The position numbers and the translations under genes were made by a program. Positions 12,701 through 23,187 of a DNA stretch of 64,000 bases are shown piece by piece. Origin of the DNA: Jackrogersella multiformis (lineage: Eukaryota; Ascomycota; Sordariomycetes; Xylariales; Hypoxylaceae); the NCBI GenBank assembly GCA_902806575.1, contig CADCXD010000005.1, positions 2,356,001-2,420,000 of the forward strand. Direction: 5' to 3'. A model generated the notes under the pieces. The model did not search any database, was not told the origin of the DNA, and saw only the letters and a program-made list of their open reading frames with translations. Within the stretch, counting starts at the first letter, position 1. Every line of letters starts with the position of its first letter.

Positions 12701-13512
12701 GTGAGTATGATTGCTAAATATTCATTAGTTCTACGAAGTTATGGAGTTCTTCCTGCACCCCGAGAATGCGTCTATCTGGGCCGAGGTCCAGACTCTCGCG
12801 CAGAATGGTGACGATGCAGGACTTCACGCCTACGTCGTCGAGGCTCAGCGTCTTACGAGCACCCAGCGCAACGTGCGGGTCGCGACAGCACCGGCTAATC
12901 TCGAGGGCAAGGCAATTAAGCCGGGCAATCTCGTAGTCATGATGCTCGTAAGTTTATGGATAACCTCTGCACTATCATCCCCTAAAAAAGGAGAGATCAT
13001 TAACAACAATATCAAAGGGCGAGGCTGGGCGCAACCCATCAGAGATCCCTCATGCTCACGAGTTTGACCCGCATCGCCAGACGGATGCCGTGACCTCTTT
13101 CAGTTACGGCCAGCACGAATGCCTTGCTAAAGATGTAGCACTCGCCTTCGTAACTGGGCTCGTAAAACTCGTGGCTGATCTAAAGCAATTGCGTCCCGCA
13201 CCGGGTCAGATGGGACAAGTGAAGACAATCCAGGTCGGGTCTGAGAAGGCATATCTCAATGATAGCTGGTCTTACCTTGGCTTTGATGCTAGCAGTAAGT
13301 TTGCGATTCCTTGGTGTCGTAGCATTGTTACGTACCTAGTTACCAAATACCTGAGTATATCTCGGATCCTAACGTTTTCAATAGCTTGGAAAGTCCATTT
13401 CGATGGCCGAGGAAAGGGGAATTATGAGGGTGAGAGGCAGCCTACAGCGACGATGGAGCTACAGCAGTATTACCACCTACTTCAGAAACGCAAGGCCGAG
13501 CTCTTGAAGTAA
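9769..13512 (+). CDS. Fatty-acid dioxygenase-P450 fusion (psi-factor-producing oxygenase type)
   Basis: Five exons, 9769-9989, 10038-12666, 12729-12947, 13018-13294 and 13385-13512, give 1157 residues, the usual length for Ppo/linoleate dioxygenase fusions. The N-terminal animal-peroxidase-like domain carries HATIIIHDIF with distal His243, SSYLDLAPLYG, and YRFH at 421-424 holding the catalytic Tyr421 and proximal His424 (most relatives read YRWH). The C-terminal P450 domain has SFSYGQHEC with heme-thiolate Cys1058, so both heme sites look intact. The I-helix region (about 938-952) reads AFGGIGVPV and lacks the Asn/Gln residues seen in linoleate diol synthases, so the second activity may differ from diol formation. 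Such enzymes make hydroperoxy and dihydroxy oleate/linoleate signals that steer sporulation. The start ATG is preceded by a stop-rich leader; a second ATG lies four codons in. Confidence 0.93.
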
Positions 13513-14054
13513 TTCCATGCGGTCGAATATGGAATTATTTCAGGTCGAACGAAATAATTTGGTCAAGTATATGTAGGTATGCTAAAATACCTTGGTAGGA
13601 ATAAAACTAGGTAGGTTAGGACGGTGAGCCATATATTTACGTAGACGAATCAAATATGATGGGTATCATCACGTCATTATCTTGATGACTTAACGTGGCG
13701 CATCTTACTTACCTCCGGACAGTCGAGATAGTGGATCGTGACATCTACGTGAATCAAATAGCGAACGTACTGTAGGTACCTGGTAAGCAAGAACTTACCA
13801 AAATAGGTACGAAAAGGAAAGTGTTCCGGGTAGGTAGGCAAGCGCAACTTTAAGAAGAGGTATATATGTACCTAGGAGGTAGGTAGGTACCTAAGGTAAG
13901 GTATCTTTCTGGGTAGTGAGATCATCTGTCAATCCTTCACTTTCACTTCTACTATCGTCAACTCTTCAAAATCGCTAGCCTCAGCAGCGTTAGCCAAGAT
14001 TCAAGAATATCCAAGATTTTGCTTATTACAAACTACAAGGCGTCCACAGGCATC
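13513..14054. other. Intergenic region
   Basis: 540 bp between two plus-strand genes. ACCTAGG-type repeats are dense at 13571-13616 and 13768-13896. The last 130 bases are C/T-rich, consistent with the leader of the F-box gene. No gene is visible. Confidence 0.5.
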
Positions 14055-15269
14055 ATGGCCCGTCTCCTCGATCTCCCAGGCGAACTCCTATCCGAGATAT
14101 TTTCGTATCTGCAACCCGTACCAGCTACCTTACCAGCTTCTGATTCTCCATTCTTTTTGTGGAAATACGTCGTAATCCTCGCAAGCAAAGAAGGCATGAA
14201 ACGGACCGGTATGCTTCGCTTGGTCACACTAGCGTGCCAACGCCTTCACGACGTCGCAACCAGGGCTCTGTACCAGTTTATTCCTGCATCTGATCGTTCT
14301 GATGATATTATATACATGCAGTCTCGCCGGCGTCTATATGGGATATTGCGGTCATGTCCCAATCTAGGAGTTCACATAAGGGTTTTTGACGTTTTTGTAG
14401 GGGGGTTTAGCAGCGAAATAGATATCCTTTTCCGCCTTCCGAACATCCATACGATATGTCTACGCCGGTTAGTCGTATCGCAATATAAATTCAACAATCA
14501 GGGCGGTGTACACACGTCTCCAGTCCAGATTCTCAGATTGATAGACTGCGGTATCTCTGGGGATTGCCTCGGACAACTTCTAAGTTGGCCAAAGGCTCTC
14601 AAGGAGTTCTGGTATGATATAAGCAGGGTTAACGTACCAGGCGGAGACTACTCTACACTCGGATGTGCAGCTATTGAGCAGGCAATGGTACCTCAAGTGG
14701 AATCTTTGGAAAGGGTTGTCTTTACGACTGATGAGTGGAAATACAAATTCATTGGTGGGCCATTTGATTTTCGCAGATACACCAGACTGAAGAGCCTGTC
14801 TATCTACGACGTGTTCCTGCTAGGAGAACCCTGGGACATGGAAATATGGAAACGGTTGCCGAAGAGTTTACAGGAGCTCGAAATTCACTATGATTCTTTC
14901 AATCTCCACAGATTCGGGATTACCAATGTGTTGGAAGCCCGTTGGTTAATCGAAACACTGGATCATATGGTAACCACCGGAAACACGGATAATTCCAGAG
15001 GAGAATTTACGCCGTCGCTTGAAAGAGTCAGAATTATGTCGTCGACACATAACAGTCAAGAATACCCAGAGGTTGGAAATAATAGACAAGAGTACGATTT
15101 TGAGTTTGACGAGCAGAGAGGTGTCGGCGCGCCGGGCTCTGGCTGGCGACCACCGGCACAGTTGATGGGGAGTTTCATAAGAGCTGGTGTTAGCTTCAGC
15201 ATCTTTATAAGTAGTCGAATGCGGTACCGATATACCGTGAAAGGTGGCAAGGGATTCCGGGATACTTAG
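14055..15269 (+). CDS. F-box protein
   Basis: A single-exon frame of 404 residues. It opens with an F-box-like segment, LLDLPGELLSEIFSYL (residues 4-19), and is followed by leucine-containing stretches of irregular spacing that resemble the degenerate repeats of fungal F-box proteins. Such proteins recruit substrates to SCF ubiquitin ligases; the substrate is unknown. I start at 14055 because the F-box begins three residues later; an upstream in-frame ATG (14019) would add 12 residues with no known counterpart. These genes form large, fast-evolving families, so no orthologue is named. Confidence 0.8.
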   Translation: MARLLDLPGELLSEIFSYLQPVPATLPASDSPFFLWKYVVILASKEGMKRTGMLRLVTLACQRLHDVATRALYQFIPASDRSDDIIYMQSRRRLYGILRSCPNLGVHIRVFDVFVGGFSSEIDILFRLPNIHTICLRRLVVSQYKFNNQGGVHTSPVQILRLIDCGISGDCLGQLLSWPKALKEFWYDISRVNVPGGDYSTLGCAAIEQAMVPQVESLERVVFTTDEWKYKFIGGPFDFRRYTRLKSLSIYDVFLLGEPWDMEIWKRLPKSLQELEIHYDSFNLHRFGITNVLEARWLIETLDHMVTTGNTDNSRGEFTPSLERVRIMSSTHNSQEYPEVGNNRQEYDFEFDEQRGVGAPGSGWRPPAQLMGSFIRAGVSFSIFISSRMRYRYTVKGGKGFRDT

Positions 15270-15812
15270 GAAGATACTTGGGATGCTCGAATCAAATGCT
15301 TCCTAGGTACAAATCAGTTGTAAACAGAAGGCACTTTATCCTCTCGCTGATAGGATTAGTTAGATAAAAATGAATTAACTACCTACCTATGTAGGTAATG
15401 TAAGTGGCTATATACTAGGTGCCTTGAAAACTGTTAAGATTCTCCTGAATCGGACTCAGTTTAGGTAGAAGAGGTAGGTAATGTGAGGCTGTACACATAT
15501 AGGGGCTTAAAATGAACTAACTATGTACCTTAGGTACCTAGTAGGTAATAGTCCGGGGTTCCTGCTTGATCGATGCTAACCGTATAAGCACCTAGGTAGG
15601 TACCTACTATAAAGCTACTAACATCCATACAACCTGAGTTACAGCAGATCTTACAAAGCCCAATTTATTAAGATACCATTATCTAACTTGATAGTATCCT
15701 AATAAGCAAACCTACATGCATTTTGAAGAATCTAGAAAAAATACTTACCCAGGAGGTAGATAACCGACTACCTAACTTATAGGTACCGACTACCCACCGG
15801 GCCACTAACGAA
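15270..15812. other. Intergenic region
   Basis: 540 bp, AT-rich, with many ACCTA/TAGGT repeats (15379-15399, 15525-15550, 15590-15608, 15755-15785). These come right up to the start of the phosphatase gene. No gene is visible. Confidence 0.5.
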
Positions 15813-17235
15813 ATGTCCGTAGCCTTCGACAACATCTCCAACTTCCGGGATGTCGGAAAGACCGTCAACGACTATCTCGGCCAAAAGTGAGATATACTGG
15901 CTGACTGCTATACAATTCCATTGTATTAGCTGAATGGGACTAACCCATAAAATAGACTACTTCAAGAAGGCGTGCTATATCGATCCGCACGACCAGGTGC
16001 GAACAATCCAACCTCCCCAATCCTCTCTGCCCTTCTCTAGTGTCACTATCCAATCTTACGAATTTCATAAGTGGCTAGTTACCGTAACTAACATTCATTT
16101 CGTAGATGACGCCTCCCCTGCAGACCGCAAGACGCTGAGGGATGAGCTGGGCATCAGAACCGTCGTGGATCTCCGGACCAAGTAAGCCGGCAACTACCTA
16201 CATATCTTAGGTAGCTAGCTACCTAGTGCCCACCACCAAAAATATACCCAAGCGCCGATAGGGCCACGGCTAACCACTCCCAATTCCAGGACGGAGCACC
16301 TCCGCCAAGCGGAGAGACGCCAAGCCTCGCTGCCGCCGCAATCGAACGCGGAGGAGGAGGAGCCCGTCCAGATCCCCGGCGTGCAGTACCGGCAGATCAA
16401 GGTGACGGGGAAGCGGTTCGAGAGGTTCCTCCTGAGCCAGCTCTCGTGGTGGAACTACTTGTGAGTCTTCCATTACACCCGTGAACCCGCCATGGAGACG
16501 TCGATATCTATGTCGATGCCGATTTAATACCAGTTCTCCTACAAATTACCTAAACCTCTCACTCTACATCTGCACCTATCACCCAGCCGATAGACACCCA
16601 TTCATTAACGAACCCCGTATTACCAACCCGCAGCAAACTAATCGCCCTCTTCATCTTCGGCTACCGCACCCAAGCCATCAGCCTCGTGAGCCAAGAAGTC
16701 CTGCTTCCGCGCGGCCTGATAGGCCTAGGCCTCATCACCATAGACGAGTCCGGCGCCGAGATAGCCGAAGTGAGTTTTCTTCTTCCTCTTCTACCTCTTC
16801 TACTCTTTCTCCCTTCCACCCTCTCCAACCCACCCACTGACCCCCAACTCAACTAAACCCAACTCACACCCCGCCCAGGCCCTCCGCGCGCTCCTGCGCC
16901 CCTCCTCCCTGCCCCTACTCGTGCACTGCACGCAGGGCAAGGACCGAACGGGCCTCGTGATCGCGCTAGCGCTGCTCGTCCTGCAGGTGCCTGCCCCGGC
17001 GATCGCGCACGACTACCTGCTGTCGCGGGCGGGGCTGGCCGGCACGCGCGCGTCGCGGCTGGAGGAGATCCGCGAGATCGGCCTGGCCCCCGAGTGGGCC
17101 GACGCGCCCGCCGACTTCGTGGCGCGGGTCGTGGGCCACGTGGACGCCAGGTACGGCGGCGTCGATGGGTACCTGGACGGCGTGGGGTTTGGCGCGTCCG
17201 AGAGGCGGCGGCTTGTCGAGGTGCTGGGCGCGTAG
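15813..17235 (+). CDS. Tyrosine/dual-specificity-type protein phosphatase
   Basis: Six exons, 15813-15886, 15956-15996, 16106-16181, 16290-16460, 16634-16769 and 16879-17235, give 284 residues. The N-terminus FDNISNFRDVGKTV and then GVLYRSARP match the bacterial-type tyrosine phosphatase family (Tyr_phosphatase3). The P-loop HCTQGKDRTG has the catalytic Cys183 and Arg189 (CX5R). RTVVDLRTKTEHLRQAE spans a splice junction, which confirms it. Exon 2 is only 41 nt and uses the weak donor GTGCGA. Exons 4 and 6 are strikingly GC-rich compared with exons 1-3 and the flanks. Members act on phosphotyrosine or phosphoinositides; the substrate is unknown. The gene is convergent with trm140. Confidence 0.87.
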
Positions 17236-17391
17236 CGGCCTTGTAGAGAAGGTGTGTGTGTGTGTGTGTACCTAGATTGCAGAGCTGCAATGCTGAGGGC
17301 TGTTTTAGCCCGTCGTGTAGCAGAGTTGAAAATTGAAAGACACAAATCACATCTCAGTAGTTACTCGGGCGTTGGGTTCTTAAGATATTGT

Positions 17392-18677
17392 CTATTTCTT
17401 CCGGAAGCGACCTTGTATCCAGCAGCGATACATCTTTAACCGCCGCGCTCTATTTACCAGCATTCTTCTATCAACGCCGAGCTCCTCTACATCAAACAAG
17501 GCCGACTTTGCCTCTCGCTTTGGAGAGTCTGTGGTCTCATCGACTATAGCCTCATCTTTTGGAACCAGAATTTCTCCAGCCCAAATCTGTGCAAGCTCAT
17601 CCTTCTCGAAAAAGTAGACCCGTGTACCGTCACCCCTAATGTAGAAGTTCTCTTCCAGATATCGGCCTTTCTTAAACCGAACCTGTGCTAGATCACCTCT
17701 GCCATAGTCGCGGAAGCACACTTCACCGCCTGGCTTGAGTACTCGATAGATGTTCCGGACAGCCTGGTCCCACTGTTTCGGAGACAGAGCCGAGAATATG
17801 AAGACCATGATGACAACGTCTACGCTGCCTTCCTCGAGACCAGGAGGGAGGTCTTCACCGGCAGCATCCCATACATCGGCCTGCATGGAGTCGGTATTAT
17901 ACTCTTCATGGCTACGCATCACCTCAACAGCCTTCTTGGAGAAGTCACAAGCATGCACTTTCAGCTTGGGGTTTCTGTTGTTGGCCAGGATAGGAAAGGC
18001 AGTGTTGCCAGCACCAGCACCCACTTCCAGCAATGTGACCGGACCAGCATCTTCTGCCGTAACCTTGTCAAGTATAGGGAACTCTTGTTGTAACCACTTG
18101 CGGTTCTTGAAGAAGTTGGCAGTGTTATTCTTATAGAAGAGATTCCACCACTTTGCTGGGTCGGAGTTGAATCTATCTATAGTTGCGCCTGTTAGCAACG
18201 GCATCCACTAGAAATGGCAATATCATAATTGGATAGACGAGGTGAGTCAGATGGGAGCGAAAGAATTAATGGCAAATTGGTCATCAAGGAAATTCAGATG
18301 AACTATGCATATTTGGGTATCATCACAACACCGGGAGTAAGGGAAAGAAAAGGAAAAATGAACTCACTCTTGTCGAATTCGGAGACTGGCGACCCTCTCT
18401 GCATAGCATATTGCTGCTCTGCGTACTCCTTGTAAGTGTCGTCAGTCTCCACATGATCCCAGGCATTAAACTCGAAGACATCGTCATTTTCCTGAAGGTA
18501 GCGTGATCCGAACTGGAAGGGATCGGTCCTCTTCAAGTTGTTCTGCGGATCATGGCTCCGGTGTGGTGGCAGTTCGGCCGCGGTAACCTCTTGCACCGCC
18601 AATGCTGAGACCTTCGTCGACAACTCATCAGTTGGCGACGCTACGACTTCGGTAGTAGAAGCAGAAGTAGAAGCCAT
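17392..18677 (-). CDS. trm140: tRNA (cytosine-3) methyltransferase, Trm140/ABP140 family
   Basis: Two exons, 18677-18368 and 18176-17392, give 364 residues. The SAM-binding fold shows LLEVGAGAG (about 152-160), an acidic HACDFS strand, DVVIMVFIFSAL, and the family block VCFRDYGRGDLAQ, followed by RGDGTRVYFF. SPVSEFDK at the end of exon 1 joins RFNSDPAKWWNLFY in exon 2. I favour the acceptor at 18177 because it gives the conserved FDKNRFN; an in-frame acceptor at 18189 would add four residues. The enzyme makes m3C at position 32 of Thr and Ser tRNAs in the cytosol. Yeast Abp140 carries an N-terminal actin-binding extension through frameshifting; here the N-terminus is only about 85 residues, with no such extension. 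Confidence 0.92.
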
Positions 18678-19257
18678 TATGAAGAATGGCTATGCAGCGC
18701 TTGTCGGTTAAAGCCTTCTACTATGCTACGCGTATGTCATCGAAGATGTCTCCTCCTTAGCATTCTAGAAATTGGGGTGAATCCTAGAACCCTTGGGAGA
18801 AGTGAATGAATGGGCAAAGTTGGGAGGAACGAAAGAAAAAAAAATTAGTTGAAAATTTAAGGCGGGACTAGGTGTGGCTTGCCCAATAAAATCTTTATCG
18901 ATAACCCATTAGGTACCTAGGTAGCTAGATTAGGGCGGGACTTTGTGGCTGGCCCAACTTTAGACGTCACTATCCGGTTCGTACCTATCTTAGATAATCA
19001 ATCGCAACCAATTTCTTAGCAAAATAATATCTACACTTTGCAGCGTATTACCGCTTCAATCTCCCCTTCCATTGTTCTTTTCGGGGTCTAGACGAATAGA
19101 AGGGTGGTATAGTTAGAATGGAACCTTTATAGACTTTACAGGACTTCTCTCACGACCTTCCTCTCACTCCCCGACCTCACAACCTACGTACCTACCCGGT
19201 CTTCTAAACCCACAAGCTACCCAGCCTAGTCATACCTACCCAGAGGCACTCCTCCCG
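18678..19257. other. Intergenic region, divergent promoters
   Basis: 580 bp between trm140 and coq10. One TACCTAGGTA lies at 18914-18923. Two similar GGCGGGACT...GTGGCT segments (18862-18880 and 18936-18952) each precede a short stretch matching CCCAA. The coq10-proximal 100 bp is C-rich. No gene is visible. Confidence 0.5.
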
Positions 19258-19986
19258 ATGTCGACAGCACGCCTGCTTACGCCCAAGCGCCGACTTCTCC
19301 TCCCCACCCCCACACTCCATCGCCACCTCTCCCACCCCCGACGCTCCTTCATAACGCTCCCGGACCAGACTCTAACCGCCTCGCGGCGCCTGCCCTACAA
19401 CCACGAGCGGCTGTACGACATAATAGCCGACGTGGACTCGTACGTGCGGTTCCTGCCGTACTGCAGGGTGTCGCGCGTGACGCGGTGGACCCCCGCCGCC
19501 CCGGACGGTCGGCGGTGGCCTTCGCAGGCCGACCTGACGGCCGGCTGGGGCGGCTTCGAGGAGACGTACACGAGCCAACTGTTCTGCGTGCCGGCGCTCG
19601 GCATCGTGGAAGCCATCAGCGGGGACGCGCGCACGGAGATCCCGGCGTCCGAGCTGCTGCGGCACGGGCTAGAGGCCGGCCCTGGCGCGCGTGCTGGGAC
19701 CGGCGGCGGGGGCGGCGGCGTGTTCAAGAGCTTGGTGACGCGCTGGACGGTGCGCCCGGCCGAGGGGGGTGCGACGACAACGGCCGCCGCCGCGGGCCGG
19801 TCCCAGCAGCAGCACGATTGGAGCGACGTGCGGCTCAGCATCAAGTACCAGTTCGCGAACCCGCTGTACATGGCTGTCAGCTCCGCCGTCGCCGACAAGG
19901 TAGCTCCGGTCATGGTGGAGGCGTTCGTCCAACAGGCTGAGCGGATCCTGGGTAAGCCGGGGAAGGATGCGGAAATCCTGCGGTGA
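19258..19986 (+). CDS. coq10: Coenzyme Q-binding protein Coq10 (START domain), mitochondrial
   Basis: A single exon of 242 residues. The first 35 residues are Arg/Leu/Ser/Pro-rich without acids, as in a mitochondrial presequence. The START/polyketide-cyclase fold follows: LPYNHERLYDIIADVDSY, then FLPYC, DLTAGWGGFEETYTS, and the C-terminal YQFANPLYMAVSSAV...VAPVMVEAF helix. Coq10 binds ubiquinone and is needed for its delivery and respiration. A Gly/Ala-rich insert (about residues 140-185, including runs of Gly and Ala) separates strands and is likely a disordered loop. The gene is strongly GC-rich with runs of GC-ending codons, unlike its neighbours. Confidence 0.92.
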   Translation: MSTARLLTPKRRLLLPTPTLHRHLSHPRRSFITLPDQTLTASRRLPYNHERLYDIIADVDSYVRFLPYCRVSRVTRWTPAAPDGRRWPSQADLTAGWGGFEETYTSQLFCVPALGIVEAISGDARTEIPASELLRHGLEAGPGARAGTGGGGGGVFKSLVTRWTVRPAEGGATTTAAAAGRSQQQHDWSDVRLSIKYQFANPLYMAVSSAVADKVAPVMVEAFVQQAERILGKPGKDAEILR

Positions 19987-20793
19987 TTATCCGTTCTTCG
20001 CAATGCCTCGGGGAGCCTGTGTTAATTCGGGGAGCCTGTGTTAATATGTAATGGTGTATGTAGTATGGCTTGGCGAGTTATTCTCATGCATGGTCGAGAA
20101 TTGACCCCCCGCCGGGCAATCTCTTTCATAGACCTGCCGGCATTGACTGGTTCCAAGCCAATCTTTGCTGCAATAGGCAGTGTACCTTACGTTAGAAATA
20201 GAGGACTTAGAGCACGGTGAATCTCGGCATTAGTAGATATACGCATATCAAATTTCAAATAAATCAATTCAAATCAGTACCTATAATAACTCCTAGTTTA
20301 GATATGTAATAAATCAGACCAATGTATCTTTATCTCACCCAATCTGTCTCACTCACGACGCCGTCCGAGAATATGGTTAGTTAAAACTCAAGTAAATGCT
20401 CGCCATCTCGAAGAAACACTCATATACTTGTCTTCCATTCTCGTACATATCGTCATTCTTTGCGTAAGAGACGTCATCATCCCATGTAAAAAATATAAAA
20501 AATATAGTTGCAAATGCAAAATCCGGTAGAAATCGAAATTATACAAGTCTACCGTATCGAAGTTGTGGTGAAATTTGGTTCCCCCGTCGTAATTATTACT
20601 TCGCCCACAATTGGGTGCTCGAGGAAAAAAGCCCGCGAAGATGCCGCTTTAAAAATGACGTTATCTCGAGCCGGGGTATAATGCAGAATCAGGTATTGAA
20701 GACCAGTACGCAAAACTCCCTAAAAACGAAATAGGAGAATAGGACTGAGATGAGGGTTGGGATTCCGAGAAGACAGGCGTCAGGCGAGCTCGT
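19987..20793. other. Intergenic region between convergent genes
   Basis: 800 bp of 3' flanks of coq10 and the ULD-protein gene. Apart from the 19-bp tandem duplication it is AT-rich and unremarkable. A 60-codon plus frame at 20038-20220 has no family resemblance. Confidence 0.5.
20008..20045 (+). repeat. Perfect 19-bp tandem duplication
   Basis: The unit TCGGGGAGCCTGTGTTAAT occurs twice head to tail, at 20008-20026 and 20027-20045, just after the coq10 stop codon. It looks like a recent replication-slippage duplication in the 3' untranslated region. Confidence 0.9.
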
Positions 20794-23187
20794 TTAGCTT
20801 CGCTTGGCCCTACTACCTCCAATTGATTTGTTAGCTTAAGTAACGCAGGGCATAATATACGTGGTTACTGACCTCTTGCTTTTAGAGGTCTTGCTGCCTC
20901 CACCTATCCAGCCGAGCACTCCGGTCTGAACCTTTTTTGGCTTTTTACTAGGCGGCTTGCTGACCCCTATAACTTGTACGTTCGCGGGAATATGATCAGG
21001 GGGTCCCCCGACAGGACGCCCGCCGCCTGTCCTACCACCCATGCCCATGCCCATGCCCATGCCCATCATATTGGGATTGTGGGTTGGAGGAGGAGGAGGC
21101 CCGGTACCTGGACGTCCTCCGGGTAACCTAACGCCCTGCGGCGGGAACCGACCAGCCATATGAACTGGTCCAGGTTGTCCACCACGCCCCATATTTTGAG
21201 GCATAGGTCGGTCCATTGGCCACATGTGCATCGTGACCGCCCAATCTGGCTCGATCACCCTCTCCCACACCTGAGGGAGGATAATCTCGCCATTTGGTCC
21301 AATGAGGTCATAGTGCCCGGCTTGTACATGGGGACCGATGACATCGACATGTATGAACGCTTGCTTGATGAGTTCTTCCATGCCCTAGACGGAGTGAATT
21401 AGCGCGTCATTCCTCCTAAACAGAGGCATAAACTCGTTACTTACCACCCAAGTTTGACATAGGTGAAAAGGGAAGCTGAATTTTCTCCCGACGGCATCTT
21501 TGAATCGTATAGGCGCCTTGTCTTTACCGAGATTCTTCCTTGCCAACTCCTCGGCCTTGACCTTTGCATCCTCTATAGCTTTCTTCTTGAATGCCTCCTC
21601 CTCTTTCTTCTTGGCATCCTCGGCGGCCTTGGCTGCTTCTGCCGCTAGCTTCTCGTCTTCCAACTTCTTACGGGCTTCAAGCTCGGCCTTGATTTTTGCG
21701 TCCTCCTCCATCCTCTTCTGTCTTGCGGCGTCTTCGGCTGCTTTTGCCGCAGCCGCGGCCTTTGCCGCTTCTTCGGCCTCGATCTTCTTGCGGGCTTCCA
21801 TCTCAGCTTTCGTCCTGGCGTCCTCCTCAAACTTCTTTCTCTGTTCTGCCTCTTCTGCAGCTTTCTTCGCGGCCATGGCCTTTGCTTCAGATTCAGCCCT
21901 GATGGCAGCCTCTAGCTTGATTTGAGCAGCGGCTTCTGCTAGGGCGGCAGCCTCTGCCTCTCTCTTCTTCCTCTCCGCTTCGGCTTTCCTTTCGGCCTCC
22001 AACTTGTCGCGCGCGGACCGTTCAGCTCGGGCAATTGCCTCCGCTTCCCTGCGAGCACGTTCTGCCTCGGCCTTCCTTTCTGCCTCAATGGCTTCTCGTG
22101 CTGCTTTCTCGGCTTCCTTTCTTGCATCTTCGATTTCTTTCTTTGCTTTCTCTAAAGCAATCCTCCTCTCCTCGGCTCGTACCTCCTCGTCCCTCTTCAT
22201 TTGCTCCATTTTGCGCTGGAAAGCTAGCTCGGCCTCTTTCCTGATTTGAGCCTCGAGCTCTTTCTGTTTGGCCTCCGCTTCTTTCTTCTTCTGCTCGGCC
22301 TCGATCTCGGCCAGTTTCTTTTTCATGGCTTCCTTTTCGGGGTCCTCCTTCGGAGGCGGCTCTGGGGCTGGTGTCCGTGGTTGGCCGATATCAGTCGGCG
22401 GGGGTGGTGGGGGGGACCACTGGTATTGTGCCATACCGTGCGGCAGAGGATACTGCGGCCCTCCGAAATAGTTCTGTGCACCGGGACCGGGACCGGGGCC
22501 ACCAGCCGGGCCACCGGCGAACGGCATCATCTCGTTACCCGGCCACCTGTGCTCATTATTAAAATAATTACCACCGTTTCCATTCATGGGTGCGAACGGG
22601 TTTTGATAATTAGGGCCATACGGCACCACCTGCCCATTTCCTCCGTACGGAGGGCCATAACCGCCTACATGGCTCTGCTGGTAGCCACCGCGGCCGCCGG
22701 GAGCGCCCGGGCCGCCACCTCCATAATACGGGCCTCCGCCGGGCGGCCCGTAAGCGGCACCGCGGCCGTAATAATCGAATTCTGAATCCAGGGTAGTAGA
22801 GGGGTTCGGCGGTTGCCGATAATCGTAATTAGATGGCGCTCTTTGTGTGACGCTCCTGTGTTGTCGGGACTGTCGGGATGACGGACGCGCAGGGCGAGTG
22901 TCTTGCGGGTGACGCCTTGCGGGACTTGTTGAAGCCGAGTCCTCTGGATCTATATCGTCGTCGTATTCGTCTTCGGTCTCGTAGGATTCGTCCGACCAGT
23001 CGTCTTCGTCCTGATCGTACGACCCTCTGCTAGGCCTTGTGTCCTCCTCGTCCGAGTAGCTAGGTTCGTCTGAAATGGGACCGCTATGGCTAGCGTGGCG
23101 TATACTGGGATGTGGAGTCTGCCTTCGACTTGAATAGAGGTCAATTGGCGAAACGATAGAATATGGGACTATCGTGACTCACGACAT
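20794..23187 (-). CDS. Coiled-coil protein with ubiquitin-like (ULD-type) domain
   Basis: Four exons, 23187-23183, 23128-21445, 21384-20873 and 20812-20794, give 739 residues. Exon 1 holds only five coding bases (ATGTC); splicing gives MSRRQTPHPSIRH. An acidic/Arg-rich N-terminus and a Gly/Tyr/Pro-rich segment (about 130-230) lead into a long Ala/Glu/Lys coiled coil (about 265-540). The conserved domain follows, IRFKDAVGRKFSFPF...TWVGMEEL...GHYDLIGPNGEIILPQVWE, across the 60-nt intron 21444-21385. This architecture is common in Pezizomycotina and uncharacterised. A Met-Gly repeat is encoded near 21035-21065. The last intron could use either 20813 (ending RAKRS) or 20817 (stop at once); both keep frame, so the exact C-terminus is uncertain. 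Confidence 0.8.

Noticed and set aside
21463..22785. Several plus-strand frames rich in Ala/Ser/Leu
   Set aside because: Antisense of the Ala/Glu/Lys coiled coil in the ULD gene; composition follows from that.
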